DNA of 64,000 bases from Siphlonurus alternatus (GCA_949825025.1 OX463781.1:32191221-32255220); one strand, 5' to 3'. Shown: positions 11,085 to 25,400, numbered from the stretch's first letter. The notes: generated by a model not told the origin, from the letters alone. Program-made: numbers and translations.

Positions 11085-11256
11085 CTGTTAGAAGCGTGAC
11101 AAGAAGTGCAGTCAGTAGCAGCAGGCGCTCGGAGCAGTGTCCCGTGCGGCCGCTCTGCTCGGCGACTCCCCGCACTCTGGCGGGTCACGTGGTCTCCGCC
11201 GCGCCCCCTCGCTCCTTCCTGCGACAAACAGCCGCTCGCCGCAGTTGCAGCAAACT
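11085..11256 (-). promoter_or_regulatory. Candidate promoter and 5' UTR exon of Tre1-like gene
   Basis: A CpG-rich island reads, on the minus strand, a CRE palindrome TGACGTCA (11272-11279) and then an arthropod-style initiator TCAGTT with A at 11256. About 170 nt without a single ATG follows, ending at a consensus donor AACAG|GTATGT (11085). Spliced to the acceptor at 8218, the first ATG in the mRNA would be the proposed Tre1-like start. An E-box CACGTG lies inside. Transcription from here is inference. Confidence 0.4.
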
Positions 11257-11559
11257 GACGGACGCAGCAATTGACGTCAACACAAACTAATTTGAGGTGC
11301 CTCTGTCGTTCCACAACCAGGCATCTATATGTTGTTCGATCGAGAGTGACGAGAGTGTTCTCTGCTTGACTTGCAGTGTATCTATCTATATATAAATTTG
11401 TAACTATATAATTTAACCCAAATAAGCACGATCAGGCTCAACCGTTTAACAAGCCCCGCTCGACATTTTTTCATGAAAAAGCACTAAAAGCAGCACCTTA
11501 ATAATTGTTGTGTTCGTACTATTATATACCATACTGCTTAAGTTTCAGGCATCTGGTTT

Positions 11560-12112
11560 CTCAATGTTTAAACTTTTAAAGTAATCTGATATTATTAATG
11601 ATAAATTTCCAATTCATTTTAAAAAAGAGCTTATTAAGAATAGTGAAATGCATATTTATAATACAAGAGGCTGCAATAATTATTTTAGAAAAAGTGTTAA
11701 CAAACATAGATCGGAAGGATCAATTTATAACTGTGGTAAAAAATTGTTTAATGAATTGCCTATTAATATAAAAACATGTTCTACAAAAAAAATGTTTAAA
11801 AGATTATGCATAGAATTTGTTAAAGAAAAATTTGTGTATGCCAGATAAATGTATAAGATTATAATTATATGTCATAAGTCAATAATATATATATTTTTTT
11901 AATATAGCTATAATTGGTAACTATAAAATGTATAATTATTAAGATGGTTTTTGTATCCTAATAAATATTGTACTGTAGGCATAAAATTCTATGAACTATC
12001 ATAAATTTTATGAACCACTTGCTTTATATTGTTTAATTAAAACAATATATAAACTATATTTGTACTGAATAGCGAAAGCTAAATAAAGATTATTTCATTT
12101 CATTTCATTTCC
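11560..12112 (+). mobile_element. Non-LTR retrotransposon 3' fragment
   Basis: The open frame ends at 11848 with the end of a LINE ORF2: HIYNTRGCNNYFRKS, then a KLFNELPINIK motif, then the stop. An in-frame TAA near 11582 breaks it upstream. About 260 nt of 3' UTR ends in tandem ATTTC units (about 12090-12112), the simple-repeat tail seen on many LINEs. It is strongly 5' truncated and dead. Confidence 0.75.
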
Positions 12113-12269
12113 AAATTACACAACATAATTATTGTGTGTTAACAATTAATATATCAAATATATGTATACGTAATATTATTTGTGCATGGAAAGATGAAGC
12201 TTTACTGCATAAAGTCTAAAATTGTATAAAATCTCTATTATATAGCATATATAATTATATACATATTAT

Positions 12270-12281
<12 letters not shown>

Positions 12282-12347
<66 letters not shown>
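12282..12347. repeat. (TA)n microsatellite
   Basis: A pure TA array of about 66 bp, with less pure TA sequence for 30 bp before it. Confidence 0.95.
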
Positions 12348-12349
<2 letters not shown>

Positions 12350-13132
12350 CAGCATACATGCAGAAGATATGGAATGAAAATAAATAGCTAGTATTTGAAC
12401 GATTAACTATATATGTATAATAATGATAAATTTATGCCCACAAACAGATTACAATGGCGTCAATATATTATATGTATCATTGAAAACATGCATGCATGAG
12501 AACACGGTCTATTGCAAATACTGCAGATACACTCATTCCCAAAATTATTTTATCAGTTCACAAACTCTCGTCAATTACCGCGAGTTAAAGGCCCTAGCTG
12601 TTGAAAAGTGGTAACTCATATATTACGCTTCATTAACTTATGGCATGTAAGTAAGAACTACTGCCTGTTATATTACTCAAGAAGGAAGATAATTGGTAGT
12701 GTGGTGTGTCTGCGCGGGCGGTTCCCTCCTCACGCCCGCTTGCGTGCTTGGCCCGTGCCGAGGCAGCTGGCGCCGCAAATTGCTGACCACGTGCTGCTGA
12801 CCGCCATCACTGGACTAATAAGGGGTCATGTGACAGCCGTAAGTGGACTGCTAGGATAAGTATGAGAGGGGGTATTACTGTGTGGAGAGATGGGCCCTGA
12901 CCTACGACAAACCGAAACCGAAGTGCCATCGAACTCCTATATAGAGGCCCCTGAATATGACGTCAGATGACGAGTTTCAATGCTGGCTATCGACATTCAA
13001 GTTGGTGGAGCTACAGCCATGTCTTGGCATGGGACAAAACATTTAAATAATAATAATATTATAATTAAATGAAGAAAATATTCAAAATTCTGAGGCGAGC
13101 AAAAATTTACACCTAACATTTTTTATTTTCAA

Positions 13133-14150
13133 TATTTATTTATTTATTTATTTCCTCGTGTGGCTGTACATAATACAACATAGAGGTACAAAAGTTTTTT
13201 CTTAATCTAAATCTTACGTCTAGCTAGAAATTAAATTAATTTAAGTTTACATAAATATACATATTGCAGTAATTTAAACATGGAACAAAACAAAACAAAA
13301 ATCTGTTAGTTATACATACGTGTAGTTTATTTTATAATAGTTTAGAAGTATTTGCTTGTATTTAGCATTGTCCTAGTGCAGAAATTTAAAAGTTAAATAC
13401 TCCTTTACTGAGTAAAATTGATTAACAAGTAAAAACTTTTTGACTTCGTTTATAAATTTTAAGTTGCACTCAATACTTTTCATTGTTGTTGGCAGTTTAT
13501 TGTATATATTTGTTAACGAGTAGTGGGGGGAATTAACATCTTTGGGGAGGAGGGGGTCATTTTTTATTCGTGTGTTATGGTTATGTACTGTGGCGTTTGT
13601 TTTAAATAGATCAGGCTGCTTTAGTACAAATTTGCAGCACTCAAGTATATATATACAGGGCAGTGTTAGAATTTTTTGTTTAATAAATGTGGATTTGCAA
13701 GACTCCATTTTTTTAAGCTGGTATACAACTTTCAGTGCGCTTTTCTGAAGAGAGAACAATTTTTCAGCTTCCTTTGAGCCTCCCCACAGTATTATTGCAT
13801 AACATAGATGTGAATGAACATGGGCGTAATATAGTTGTTTGTTTACATTTTCTGATACCTTTTTGTTAATGTTTCTAAGTGCGTGTATACCTGATGCTAT
13901 ACTTTTTGCTTTTGAGTTAATATGAGCTCCCCAGTTTAGGTTTTCAGTAATTTTAACTCCCAAATAAGTTGTTTCCAGGCATTTTTGTATGTTTTTATTT
14001 TGTATTGTTATTCTTGGGGTGTAATCATGTACTGCATTTTTGTGTGTGAATTGGATAAATGTAGTTTTTTGTGGATTTAATAGGAGTTTATTATCAGTGC
14101 TCCAATCCGAGAGTTGTGCCGTGCTATTACACGCTTGCTTTACGAGTGTA
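13133..14150 (-). mobile_element. Non-LTR retrotransposon, 5'-truncated RT fragment
   Basis: About 259 codons are open from 14148 to 13373, without a stop. It starts inside the thumb side of the reverse transcriptase, with a DWSTDNKLLLNPQKT-type stretch, then TTYLGVKITENLNWGAHI, and ends with HNHNTR..LTNIYNKLP, as in Jockey/CR1-like ORF2. The catalytic core is lost by 5' truncation. The 3' UTR ends in (TAAA)n at 13153-13133. The intact frame implies a fairly recent insertion. Confidence 0.85.
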
Positions 14151-14448
14151 TATTATATAATATATTTTTTTTTACAGTTTTGCATGCATGCAGATGAACC
14201 ACCGTAATCCCCTTAAAAGTAGACTGATGCCTTGTTCATGCAAGCAAAGAGCAAAGCTTTTAAGTTAATTTAAATATGATATAAATTTACCAAAAATTTA
14301 TTAAGAAAGCACTGCTATATAACATTTGATGCAGATGATAAACGCTGACAATACCAACGCTATGAGAAAATTAGCAAATTCAGAGAGAAAAGCAAACGAT
14401 ATTGTACCATCAACTTGCTTTGCAACAATTATTTATTATTAAGTAAAA

Positions 14449-14482
<34 letters not shown>

Positions 14483-16130
14483 TAATATATATTAATTTTT
14501 CTCTCTTTATGTACTTTGAAAAGATCGGTAGGATACTACACCTATAATTAATATCTATGTATATAATATAATGCCCTGTGGCAGTACACTCTATGTACTA
14601 TAATAATGCAAATTTGACATTGTATATCAATCCCCACATGAGTTATCTGGGAAATATATCAATATAAGGATTATAAAGCGAGATGACAGATTAATTGCTA
14701 AAATTTAATAAAGTCGCGAATCCTTTACTGTGTGCCTCTTTCTCCCAGCCTGCTTGTTTCAGCGCGTGACGCACGCCCGCCTGCTCGAGGGGGTCACAAT
14801 GGAGTCGCCTGCACAAGTGGACCCAGTCCTCCGAGTTTCCTCAGTTCTTATGTCCTTGAGATCTGGTAATTGGATTTGGACCGCCCACTCTCGACAGGAA
14901 GCGAGACTAAACGTCCAGTCATGTGGTTTTGTAGCTCGGTTTCAATGTGTAGATAATTCTAAGAAACTTAATTGCCTTTTGATTCGCATTATTATTATAT
15001 AGTATGAGCACCGTGAACATACACATGTTTAGTTAAAATATTCATTTGTGATCATCTTCTCTCTTTTCTGCATGGGTAATGAACATATTATACTTGCTAT
15101 AGATTATTGCATACACCTTTGGTGCTGTTATACTATAACGGGTTCATGCAGGTAAATAAAAACAAGAGGGGGCGAGGGAGGGGTATATTTTCATTCGAAA
15201 GAGGGAGGGAGGATGCCTTTAATATAATATTTTAATTATTTATGTATTATATTGAAATAATTATTACATAGTTACATATACATTATACATTACATTATTA
15301 TAGTTACATACATATGACGCCATATCGCATACGGGTCAGTCGGCAGAAATATTATCTCAGCCGTCTAGAAATGTACCACCTTAACACTCAATTTTTGCAC
15401 TCACCACTTATTGCATCAGAATTCAGAATAATAATTATTGCATTTATTATAAGAGAGGAAACAAATATCCCACATCCCTAACAAAGCCAGACCTCGCATA
15501 ATTGCTAGTGTAATACTGTAACAGACCTCGCATAATTGCTATAGTGTAATACTGTAACGCATTGCTTAATTGTCACTTCGGCAGGGGCCACAGATTATTT
15601 TATTTCAAAATCTAAAGCATGATTAGATCCAACTGTCAGAGCCTCACCTATACCATAGATCTCATACAATGTAAGCTCTTTGCCTATATACTAAGATATC
15701 TAAGAACATTCTTGGTTGGGTGACACCGTTGTTGCTCAGACCTGCACGAGAGAACACGTGACAGTGGTGAGCTTGGTGCGTTCGTTTTTCGCGAGCAGCT
15801 GCAGCAAGATGTGTCATCGCGCTCCTCCAATATCGCGATTGGCAGACAAGCACGTGCACTTCGCAGTGACTCGAACGTCACTGCTGCATGCACTCCTTCA
15901 CTGCATGCGTCTGGATGATGTATTTATTTATTATGAAATTATGATGGGTTTTAACGTTCAAAGATGGTTACAATCTTTTTTGTAATCATTTTCTGTCTTC
16001 TTGTCGTTTTTCGTTTTTGCTGCAAATATATTGTAAATGCAAAAATGCTTATTTAAATACCAAGAAAAATGTAAAAACTAAAATTAAAGCCTCAAAAGAC
16101 CTTACAAATAAATCCAATTAAATAATCAAT

Positions 16131-16467
16131 GGACAACCTACATTGTATGGAAAAATTTTATTGCAGAAATGAGTAGAGAGCACCAAATTATGCTACTCTG
16201 AATTTTTTCAGATTTTTTTTAGACCTGGAACTATTTTTAAATAATTATTGAAAGTTCTGTAAGTTAATTTGGCACCCCTGAATCCTTAATAAAAAGGATA
16301 GGACCGCTCGCCCATTGATGCCTCCAGGGAGCGTGGCCGCACTTTCAATAATTATTTAAAAATAGTTTTGGTCGTTTAAAAAAAAAATCTAAAAAAATTC
16401 AGAGTAGCATACTTTGGTACCCTCTATTCATTTCTATATACAGTAAAAAAAAATCATGTAGATTGTC
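16131..16467. mobile_element. Inverted-repeat MITE, family A copy 1
   Basis: The terminal arms are about 130 bp and start GGACAACCTACAT. They contain GCAGAAATGA, ATGCTACTCTGAA and a TTCAGATTTTTT..GGAACTATTTTTAAATAATTATTG segment, mirrored at the right end. A central AAAAAGGATAGGACC block is shared with the copies at 34.5 and 52.5 kb. There is no ORF, so it is non-autonomous. Confidence 0.75.
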
Positions 16468-19139
16468 GATTCTCTCAGATTCAACAAAAATTGACAATAT
16501 TATAAAAACAAATGTTTTGTTAAAAACTAACATCCATGCATATTATATATTAGATATTGAGAGAAATAATAATTTTAAAAAATCATCGAAACCCATGGCA
16601 TGGGACCTGATGAAACTCCAAGCTTTGCATGTTATTACGTTTGTTTTGTGCTATAGTTTATACATTATATACATAGCATCATCGTTGTAAAATAATTATT
16701 AAATGTTATTTATTAATAATTTATTAAATGCCATTGCTACAGTGCAGTTGGGACTGCATATATGCACTGCATGAATTTTTTTACTACAATAAACAAATTG
16801 TTAATTTCATTTTTTAATATACATATATATATATATATATATAATATAATATATGTGTGTAAAAACCTGAATTCTATATAATATGTCTATTGTCACAAGC
16901 TGCTAATATTCTAAAAACTATTCTTGTAAAACAAATGTTTTGTCATCTTTGCCATCTTGCCTTGAATCATTTAAAAACTGACGTTCCCCGTTCATTAGTT
17001 TTCCAATTTTTTGGGGTTTATTGTATAATCTATGTAAAGTGTCATTTATATCTTTATATGTTCTTTTCGGAATAAACACATTAAAAAAAATGCATGCGTA
17101 TTTTGATATGTAAATGCAATTTTTGACTGTTTTTTTTTTTTTTCTTTGAATCTTTAAAATCATGCATGTAAATCGCTGCCGAAGGTTTAAAAAAAAATGA
17201 TAAAAATTAAAATACATTAACGCGAGGCTTTCTATCCAAGTATGCAATATATTATAATATAGCAATTAAGTTGCGACTAAGATTCTTCTTATAAAGGTGA
17301 CATTTCTGGCGTGCTCGACTGGCTGCGAGGATGTGCAACGTGCGGTTGGGAAGTAACCGTGCGGAAGAAACACTTGATAACACGCAGGAAAGTCGTCGCG
17401 GTGAGACCGCCGTGCGTTTTCCTCTTGATATGCGTGATCAACAACATGGGTTGATCCGGACACGGTCATGGGAACGGATTTCCAGATTTGATTCTCCACA
17501 GTCATTGAAGACATCACAAACATCATAATGTACTGTAAACAAGTTCACCAATAATGTACTGTAAACAAGTTCACCACCGATGTAATATAATTTATAATAA
17601 ACACGTACTGTTTATTTGGTGCTTTAGGAGCAGGATGCAGCTAGCCAACACTACAATCTAGAATATTATCATGCAGTTTTACGTAACTAAGGCTGTATGC
17701 TTATATCTGTAAACGATCTGCCTTTTATTTTATTGAAATGTAGATTAGAAATTAGAATGTTTTTCTGGCCCTAAATTGTCCTAAACGCCTTAATGTAATG
17801 TTTCAAAATAACAGGCACATGCATGTGCGAACCCACCTTTTTTTGGACGTGGGTGGTCAAGAAAGGAAGCAGGTGACCTGCTACCATATAATGTATATAC
17901 ACAACCCTTATAATTAATAGCATGTAGGTTAATTTGTCTTAATCTCATAACTCTCGTGCGCATTTTATGCAACGGACAGCATGCGTAACACACGTACGTT
18001 AATTGTTACATATATTATACATATATATATATAGTCCAATACTCCCGTGCATCTGCACTGAACAGCCTGGTCGATGTGACGTATTATTTTGGTCCCGTGT
18101 GCCTCTGGACAGCCGCCGCGCGGTGTGGGGATCGAGCGCCGGCCCCCACGCTGCAGCGCTACATCCTTATTTGCATGATTGCCCGCGGCCTGTTGCCGTA
18201 GGGGCGTGCTGGCATGGCCCGCTCTTGTATCGTGGAGCGCCGGATCTCGTTGAGGAGCTACACGTGAGCACGTGAGGTGTATGGGCTTAATAATTACTAC
18301 CAGTCAGTCCAATGCTACATTCCCTCATTTTTTTTTTGTTTTCTTTTTTTATCACAGTATAATACTTAAGGAGAAATTATTTTATGTTTATAGAAAAATT
18401 TGACGGTACATGCCAAACAAAAAATGATAAAGTGCCATGCAGCGTCGAGCTAGATTTTTAGAAAATTGTTTTAAGATTTCAATGATTTTTTTTTGTTATA
18501 ATGAAGTTCATATTATTTCATATACTATCAAACTATAATACTTTATACTTTATATTTAACTATCATCTATCAAATTCTATACTTGCATCGATCATGGCCC
18601 TATCTATAAACTAAAAATATTATATTTATATTGTATTCACATAAATTCATATTAATTAAAGTGTGTCTTGATGAGAGGACTTTCTCAACAAGGAAAAAAA
18701 TCTGCTGCGTTGTGTTCGGTTGTCACTGTTGTCATTATTTCCTTCATATATTAGAGCAATATCGCAAAAAAGAGCCACTTGCAGCCGAATTCAAAAGTCT
18801 CGAGGGGGAATGAGGGAATGAGAGCTAAACACTCCTGTCACCTAGCGACAAAAGTTTGCACTCTCTCACGGAGCTCCAGCGCGGCGATTTGCAATCTTCC
18901 TATCGCTTCCTTCCTATAATGCGATATACGTGGGCGCGATATTGAAATATTGAACAATTTTAACACTGCAACCGCTGCAACTGATACTTAAACTGCATTG
19001 CTGAAAGGTTTTTAAGTGTGCTGTATGCCCTGCACTAGTTAGGACACGGCTCAGCGTGGTTTTAGCGTTCTGTGATCTCTATGAGCAGCCGCAATACAGA
19101 TTCTATGATTCTATATTGCTATATTAATTCATTTAATTC
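16468..19139. other. Intergenic, no gene recognised
   Basis: AT-rich sequence with a (TA)n run (16823-16852), a 25-bp tandem duplication (about 17526-17575) and CpG-rich patches at 17280-17520 and 18060-18280. The latter has long open frames on both strands but none that resembles a known protein. Confidence 0.5.
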
Positions 19140-19871
19140 TCTATAATAATAATATATTTATTATTTTTTATTCCATCCAAATAACAATTTAAGAAAAATA
19201 CAAGTAACTAAAAAGGATGCGGATAACCAGCAAAGCACCAAATTAAGGCACTATTTCACTAATTGGCTGATACTCTCAACTATATTTAAATTTACAACTA
19301 TATATATTTTAACATTTTTAACTTGTGTCATATAATATACATAATTATTGGACAATATTTTTTAACATGTAATGATTTTTTTAGAGCAAAAGCAAACTGC
19401 TCGTCAGAACAATTTTTAACATTGTATGGAAGCATTGGAAGCTGATTCCATTTGCCAACAGATCTAATTACAAAACCATTTTTACATAAATTAATTCTAG
19501 CCTTTGGAGGTATATAACCAGCACTGCACCATCTTGACCTCTAATTGGACGGCCAGTGCCAACTATTTCTGTAATTTTTAAATCTGCCTGCTCAGTTTGA
19601 CACTTTTTAAATTTAAGATCGATTAAATCAAAATGGTCTTTAATTGGCACTACTACTATATATGTGTTTTGGAACAGTCAGGCACAAAGTTATTATGGAC
19701 AAATTTTAAAACTTTTTTCTCAAAACTCATAAATTTAGACTGTATGTTAGAACTAGTTGGGTGCCACGCAGGAGCTGCATAAGTGACAACCTGCACATTA
19801 TTTTGACTGATCAAACTTGACTTTAAAATATCGATGTACAGTATAAAATAAAATATAAAATATTGGTGCAA
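19140..19871 (-). mobile_element. Decayed non-LTR RT fragment
   Basis: Pieces of a LINE ORF2 C-terminus lie in different frames: VVTYAAPAWHP..FEKKVLKFVHN (about 19800-19700), then IPPKARINLCKNGFVIRSVG and KWNQLPMLPYNV (about 19500-19420), with stop TGA near 19328. A 3' end rich in AATAAA/ATT repeats reaches about 19140. Frameshifts and stops make it a relic, from a different lineage than the 13.1-14.2 kb copy. Confidence 0.7.
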
Positions 19872-20924
19872 GAAAATAGATTACACAGACCTACAAAAAA
19901 CTATTGATCAATAATTTGAGGTCCTTTATCTATTTTTGTGAGCAAATCGGACTTTGAAATCACGACATGAGAGCTTGGTTGGCTAGTGATCATTGGAAAG
20001 AGTTTGGCTGAGCCGGCACTTTGTGAAGCGAGCTTAGAAACTAAACGAGCTATTAATGTAATGGGAAAACAAATCCAAAGTTCTATAAAACTAATCGACT
20101 ATATATATTTATATATAGGGTGCTATAAGCTGTTTGAAAGTCAATTGAATTATGAGGCCAGCCGGAAAATAAAACTGTAGAGAGCAAACGAATTAATGAA
20201 GAAGCCGTAACTTTACGAAAGCGGCCATAACGTAGCTTTAATTACGTATTACGTACGGTATATATAACACTATGCAATTATATAAAATGTAATGACAAAA
20301 GAAAAGAAGCAAAGAATTAAATTCAGTCCTTGATGTTTACTTTGAGATATATGCTGCGCAGTGCGTTGACCGATTCTCATTAGATCGTCGAAGTCAAAGG
20401 AGGTTAGTAGTTGGATGGGTGGCCATTTTAACTCAAACTTCACCAATAACACCAGGGAAAATCTTCGTGCTTTGTCCCATGCAGGATGCAGGCAACACGT
20501 TTAGGAGACAGCTTGCAGCCACAATTGTATACCAGCGTGAATCACAATTCATATTTCATTTTTGGTCATGGACTTTGCAATTAAGAGTTGTTTGTGGAGC
20601 TTTGAAACTTTGTACCCTGTTTAAGACCCTGGTAGTGAATTTTGTTTATTTTTGTCCAACTTTTCTGGAGTTCTCAAACCCAAAAATTGCATTTATTATC
20701 AAAGATTTCCATGATGGTAAATTTAACTGATACAAAAATTTATTCGATTTTTTTATGTACTAAATGTATAGTACCTAATTATCGTAATACAAGCAGAAGA
20801 TTATAAAACAGATTGTAAAAGAGCTCAAAAAATAAAATAATTTAGAACCATAATATACATTGTGTTCCACGTCAGATTAGTACATACATAATGTGTGTGT
20901 GTGTATATATTTCTTATTTCCCGC

Positions 20925-21215
20925 GAGCTGCTAAGATGTTTAATTCAATGCCTCTCCCTTTTGATATGTAATTAATTTCTAAATTTTATGTAATTCTACT
21001 GGGCAGTCTAATTGTTTATGCTTCTTATTGGTTTTATTTTTGTATATATTGTATATATTTCTGCTTTTCCATGTTCTTGTTTAATTAGGTGAATAGACAC
21101 TGTATAGTGATTTGGTTGTTTCAGCAGCCGTTTCTATTTGCCCCATAGGCTCACATGTTTCTATCTTTTATTGTATTTTCAGCCTATGAAAGATTTAATA
21201 AATAAATAAAATATA
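20925..21215 (+). mobile_element. Probable LINE 3' end with terminal hairpin
   Basis: A short frame PRAAKMFNSMPLPFDM ends in a stop, as LINE ORF2 C-termini often do. Downstream, CATAGGCT (21144-21151) pairs with AGCCTATG (21181-21188), and an AATAAATAAATAAA tail follows. A 3' stem-loop plus an A-rich repeat tail is usual for LINE 3' ends. Confidence 0.5.
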
Positions 21216-21869
21216 TATATACATACAAGAAAAACACAACAATCCTAAAAGAAATAAAAATATATCAAGAATAGACAATATTTTTTTCAGGCATTTTATC
21301 CAAACGCTTTACTCGCGAATAAAAATTAGTGCATCATGGCTATTAGCACATTTTTAAGTTTAATTCTGAATAAAATTTACAACAAACAATATTTAATCTT
21401 ATGTACAGTACACGCAGTAAAGAAGTTTCAGTTTGAAAAGGTTTTTATTGTATTAAAAAAACACAGGAGACACTAGACAGGCCACCTCATAAGATTTATA
21501 GTCATGACACTCGATCATGACGAACAGGTTGCCTAACCTCACGGTGCGCTCATTTATAGGAGAGGTCCGACACCTCCGAGCACCCGGTCATATCAATTGA
21601 TTGATTAATCCTTATGTAATGACTGTCAAACTGGTATGGTCCTTCCTGCTATATATAGAAATATTTGATGAAGTCTCTCTCTCTCTACCATCAACACAGA
21701 AATCTTATTGGAGGTTGACAAAGTGGATACTCTTTCCTTATCGACTTGACCAAAATTTCAAATCTGCACCTTTTCATTTCCTTCATCTGCAAATTTAGCA
21801 AAACATGCTATGAGGGTAAATTTCATGCTATTCCGAAATGTATATATATAATATATATGTTGGCACCCA

Positions 21870-22440
21870 AAGCCGACTTTGGTCCAGGGCCGGAAAAAAT
21901 GCGCAGAACTATAGAATAGAGCATCGCAAAGTGAGAATTACACCAACATCATTCACTTCGGATACGCGCTTTATTTCAGTGTCCTCTACCTGATAGCGAT
22001 ACAGTAGCGGAGCAAACTTATTAGTGAATGTTACAAGTTGGCATTTATCAAAATTGAGGTCCATCACCATAAGCGGCAACACTCAACACTCAATAACATT
22101 GTACACCTTCAATTCTTTCAATTTTAAATGCCTGCAAATGTAAACAATCCGCCACTCTTTGAATTACAATATGTATACAGTTTAGTGTCATCAACATAAA
22201 TTTGATGAGCAACGTGCTTAATGCAAGCATTTAGGCAGATCAGACACATAATATTAGGCAGTGAACAATAGCGGCCCCAGGACAGACCCCTGGATGACGC
22301 CTGACGTCACGGGTACTGTCGTGGAACTATAATAGAGTTATCAATTGACACTCTGTTAGAGACCTGTCTGATAAGATGTTTATATAAGGATTGAAAGGAT
22401 TCACAGGCACTTCTCTGGTTGGTTAATATAGTACGTTCTT
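21870..22440 (-). mobile_element. Decayed reverse transcriptase core (YVDD)
   Basis: On the minus strand, GVIQGSVLGPLLF (22308-22270) is RT motif 4, then QIYVDDTKLY with the catalytic YVDD at 22199-22188, then MDLNFDKCQLVTFTN and a DVGVIL stretch. The order fits a Jockey/CR1-type non-LTR RT. Stops and frameshifts separate the blocks, so it is inactive. Confidence 0.8.
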
Positions 22441-25400
22441 CTTGGAATCTAATGCAACCATGATCACTTGTTATGGATCCATATGATAAAACAAAGAAAA
22501 TTAATAAATTTAATGACTAGCCTTTTTAACTGAATTTTTATACGCAAGACATTTTCTTCCTTTTTCGCCGTCAATCGATTTCTCATCTGATCGTCTTTGC
22601 ATTGTCTGAGCGGTGGGAAGCCGGAAGTTATTTCTGTGCGCTCGGACACTGGAAGGAGGCAATATATCAGTTTGGACGTTTGGATGGCTGCTGCTATCGC
22701 CGACGATATTACATTGATATATCCCAGCGGGGCGTGCCTTTTCTGGTCGGACGCGTGGGAGGGGAAGGGGAGGGGAGAGGGGTTGATCGCAACTTCTTGC
22801 CATTGCCCGCCTTTCCATGCAAGAGATGATAGCTTGGTGGATGTTGGGACGCCTTGGCCCGGCGCCAACACAAACCTCGGCCGATAAATTAATACTCACC
22901 GCCTCACCGCGCAGTGTAGCTCAAGTGGTGGTGTCACAATTTTTTAAGAAGCAAAACAGCGGGGAGTATTAAGATATTTAAGATCCTTACACTTCTAATT
23001 CGTCACAAGATATCAAACACACCCTCTTTTTTTTTTTTTTTTTTTCATTGCAAGGAAAAAAGTCATGGCATGACTTATACTGTGTGACAAAAGTTTCTCG
23101 TGGAAAGCACAACGCGTGTATTAGTAAAGCTACACATAACTTCTTCAACTCTTCTTTTATTGCTTGACATCTTGTATTAGTTTTCAAGAACGTGTGCCCT
23201 TTTTATTTGTTGAACTTTGAAAACAGAATGGAAATAAAAATATATAGAAATTAAATCAATTAAAATAAGGTAAAACTTTAATTTCCTTCATTTATTGCTA
23301 AAAATGTTTGTCACAAAATTCTCTATGCACAAAGAAATTAAGTAGTGTATCGGTCTCTGCCTCGCCCTTCCCGCCCCCCCCCCCTTTCTCTCCCCCCTTG
23401 CTCTCTTTCATGCACACAATTAAGTTCAGCCCATTGATTTGGCGGCGGCTATAAATCTGAGAATGTCTTTGCGCTGAGGGTTAATTTGCCCCCCTGGGAT
23501 ACAGCGCTTTTTGGAGAGAAGGGCGCGACGTTCGCCCCGGTCCTTGACCCCACTCATGTCACACACACACGCACCTTGGGATCGCCTCTAAAACGTTAAC
23601 GTTAGTTGCCTCCTGCAAAGATGGCGAGATCGACTGGACTGCCTTTGACATGTCCATTCTTTATGAGTTTCATAACGTTGGGGAAAACTGAAAAGTCTGC
23701 CAGCCTTGAGAAAGGTTACCTTTGTCTAGCTTTGTTGACATAGAAGTAAATTGAAGCCGCAATTTGTGTTTTGTAATTGCAATTCTATATAAATTGTCTT
23801 GGGGGCGTGGCAATGCCAGGTTGAGCTTCTGTGTAAACGCAAGGATACTAAAATTGGTGAGGATGGCTTACTTTTAAAGTTAACCGCTATTGCTGGCATG
23901 TCGTTTCCCAATGACGTCAACACGTGTTGTAGGAGCGTATTTGATTGGCCAGCTGCTCTAAACCGGCTACTGTCTTATTCGGAGAACTTTTCCGAAGGTT
24001 GACAGAAGTATTCGAGGACCTAGCTGACTTCTTCGATTTGCCGTTGTAAGCTATCCTCGCCACTTCTGTCATCCTTGGTGTAAACCTGTAGCATGTACGA
24101 AACAAAAAAGTTTTAATTTGCTACTTTGACAAAGTCAGCAATTCGGGCATGAAAGAGGTACATATCGGGACAGGATGAATTTTATCCCGGCTTGTTCTGT
24201 TTTGTGAGCCTTGCCAGGCAGTCTATAACTCTATACGTATGAACGTGATGAACTAAAACGATATTGGGATGGTTTTTCTTACCTACTCTCCCAGATTAAA
24301 AATCTGCACCTCTTTGTCTTTTGGAACTGCAGTTCCGGCAAATCATACAAGGGAATAAAAGTTCATTAAATTGCCTGTCTCTGCATCCATATCCTAATGC
24401 AGGATTGAACATGATTCTTCGGTTAGTACAAGTGCATAAAATTGTGATGTCTATAAAAATAATGTTGAACATTATTGTTTTTTTGGTAAATTGTTCTGAT
24501 AGAACCCATTCAATTCCACTGTTTACGAAGCTAGATAAAAACTGAAGTGACTCCATCATTTATATTGATTTCCTGATTTTTTTTTATTGTTTTTAATATT
24601 TTTTTGTATTCTTTTGCAAAGTAGTACTGGATGGTTAATTGATCGAAATTCACTCCATCATCATCATTATTTGTCTTCCTCATGCACGAGGCGCACACGA
24701 GTATGAGGACGTGGCAGACGTGCGAGTCGTACAAACGAAAAAAAGAAAGAAGGCAGGGAAACATAATTGGGTCTTGAGAATGATATTTGTAGCAAAGAAA
24801 TATAAACGTAATAACTTCTTTGTGTATAAAGCAATATATAATGGCATTGTTGCGCGCCAACAAAGCTTGCTTTGTCTGATGTGGCCGTCAACGCGAGGCG
24901 AGGGCGTGGCCACTAAAGACGCCTCTCACTTTCCATCCCCTCTCAGACCCAAATATCGCCCCGCTTCGTGGAGTAGCAAAAATCAATATAGCGTCAACAC
25001 ACTTTATAAACATTCAATTCAAAATTGTTTTCTTTTACTTTGATTATTAGATGATAATCTCCACACGTGTGAAACGAGAAGAAACAGTCTCGATTAGGCG
25101 GTAAATTATTTATAGAAGTCCCAAATCCACAGGTGAACCAATGAAACGTCCTAGGCTGGCCTGCCCGAAATGTTTCAAATATCTGTACACTTGAACCAAA
25201 ACTTGTGAAAGGAATTATAATTAATAATTGGATGTTGATTTTGAGTAATTCAGTATAATTAATAAATCATATTTAATTTTTTGATAAATTATAGTAATTT
25301 TACTATAGTTTTGTATTGATTATAATAAATTACATTAAACAATAAAAAATTATAACGAAATAAATCATTTGAAATAAATTTTAAATTTGTAAAAAGTGTA

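Larger units (their letters stand above)
11300..16130. other. Intergenic, LINE remnants and SSRs
   Basis: Apart from the two LINE fragments, this holds a long (TA)n array (12282-12347), a shorter one near 14450, CpG-rich patches with CACGTG E-boxes (12690-12850, 15700-15900) and a 34-bp tandem duplication (15489-15558). A short frame starting MESPAQVDPV (14801) ends near a possible donor, but I do not recognise it. Confidence 0.5.

Noticed and set aside
18003..18280. GC-rich open frames on both strands
   Set aside because: No start, splice sites or residues that resemble any protein I know; kept as an unexplained CpG-rich patch.
22464..22899. Overlapping 96-135 codon frames
   Set aside because: Several frames are open on both strands across a GC-rich patch and repeat C, with no domain.
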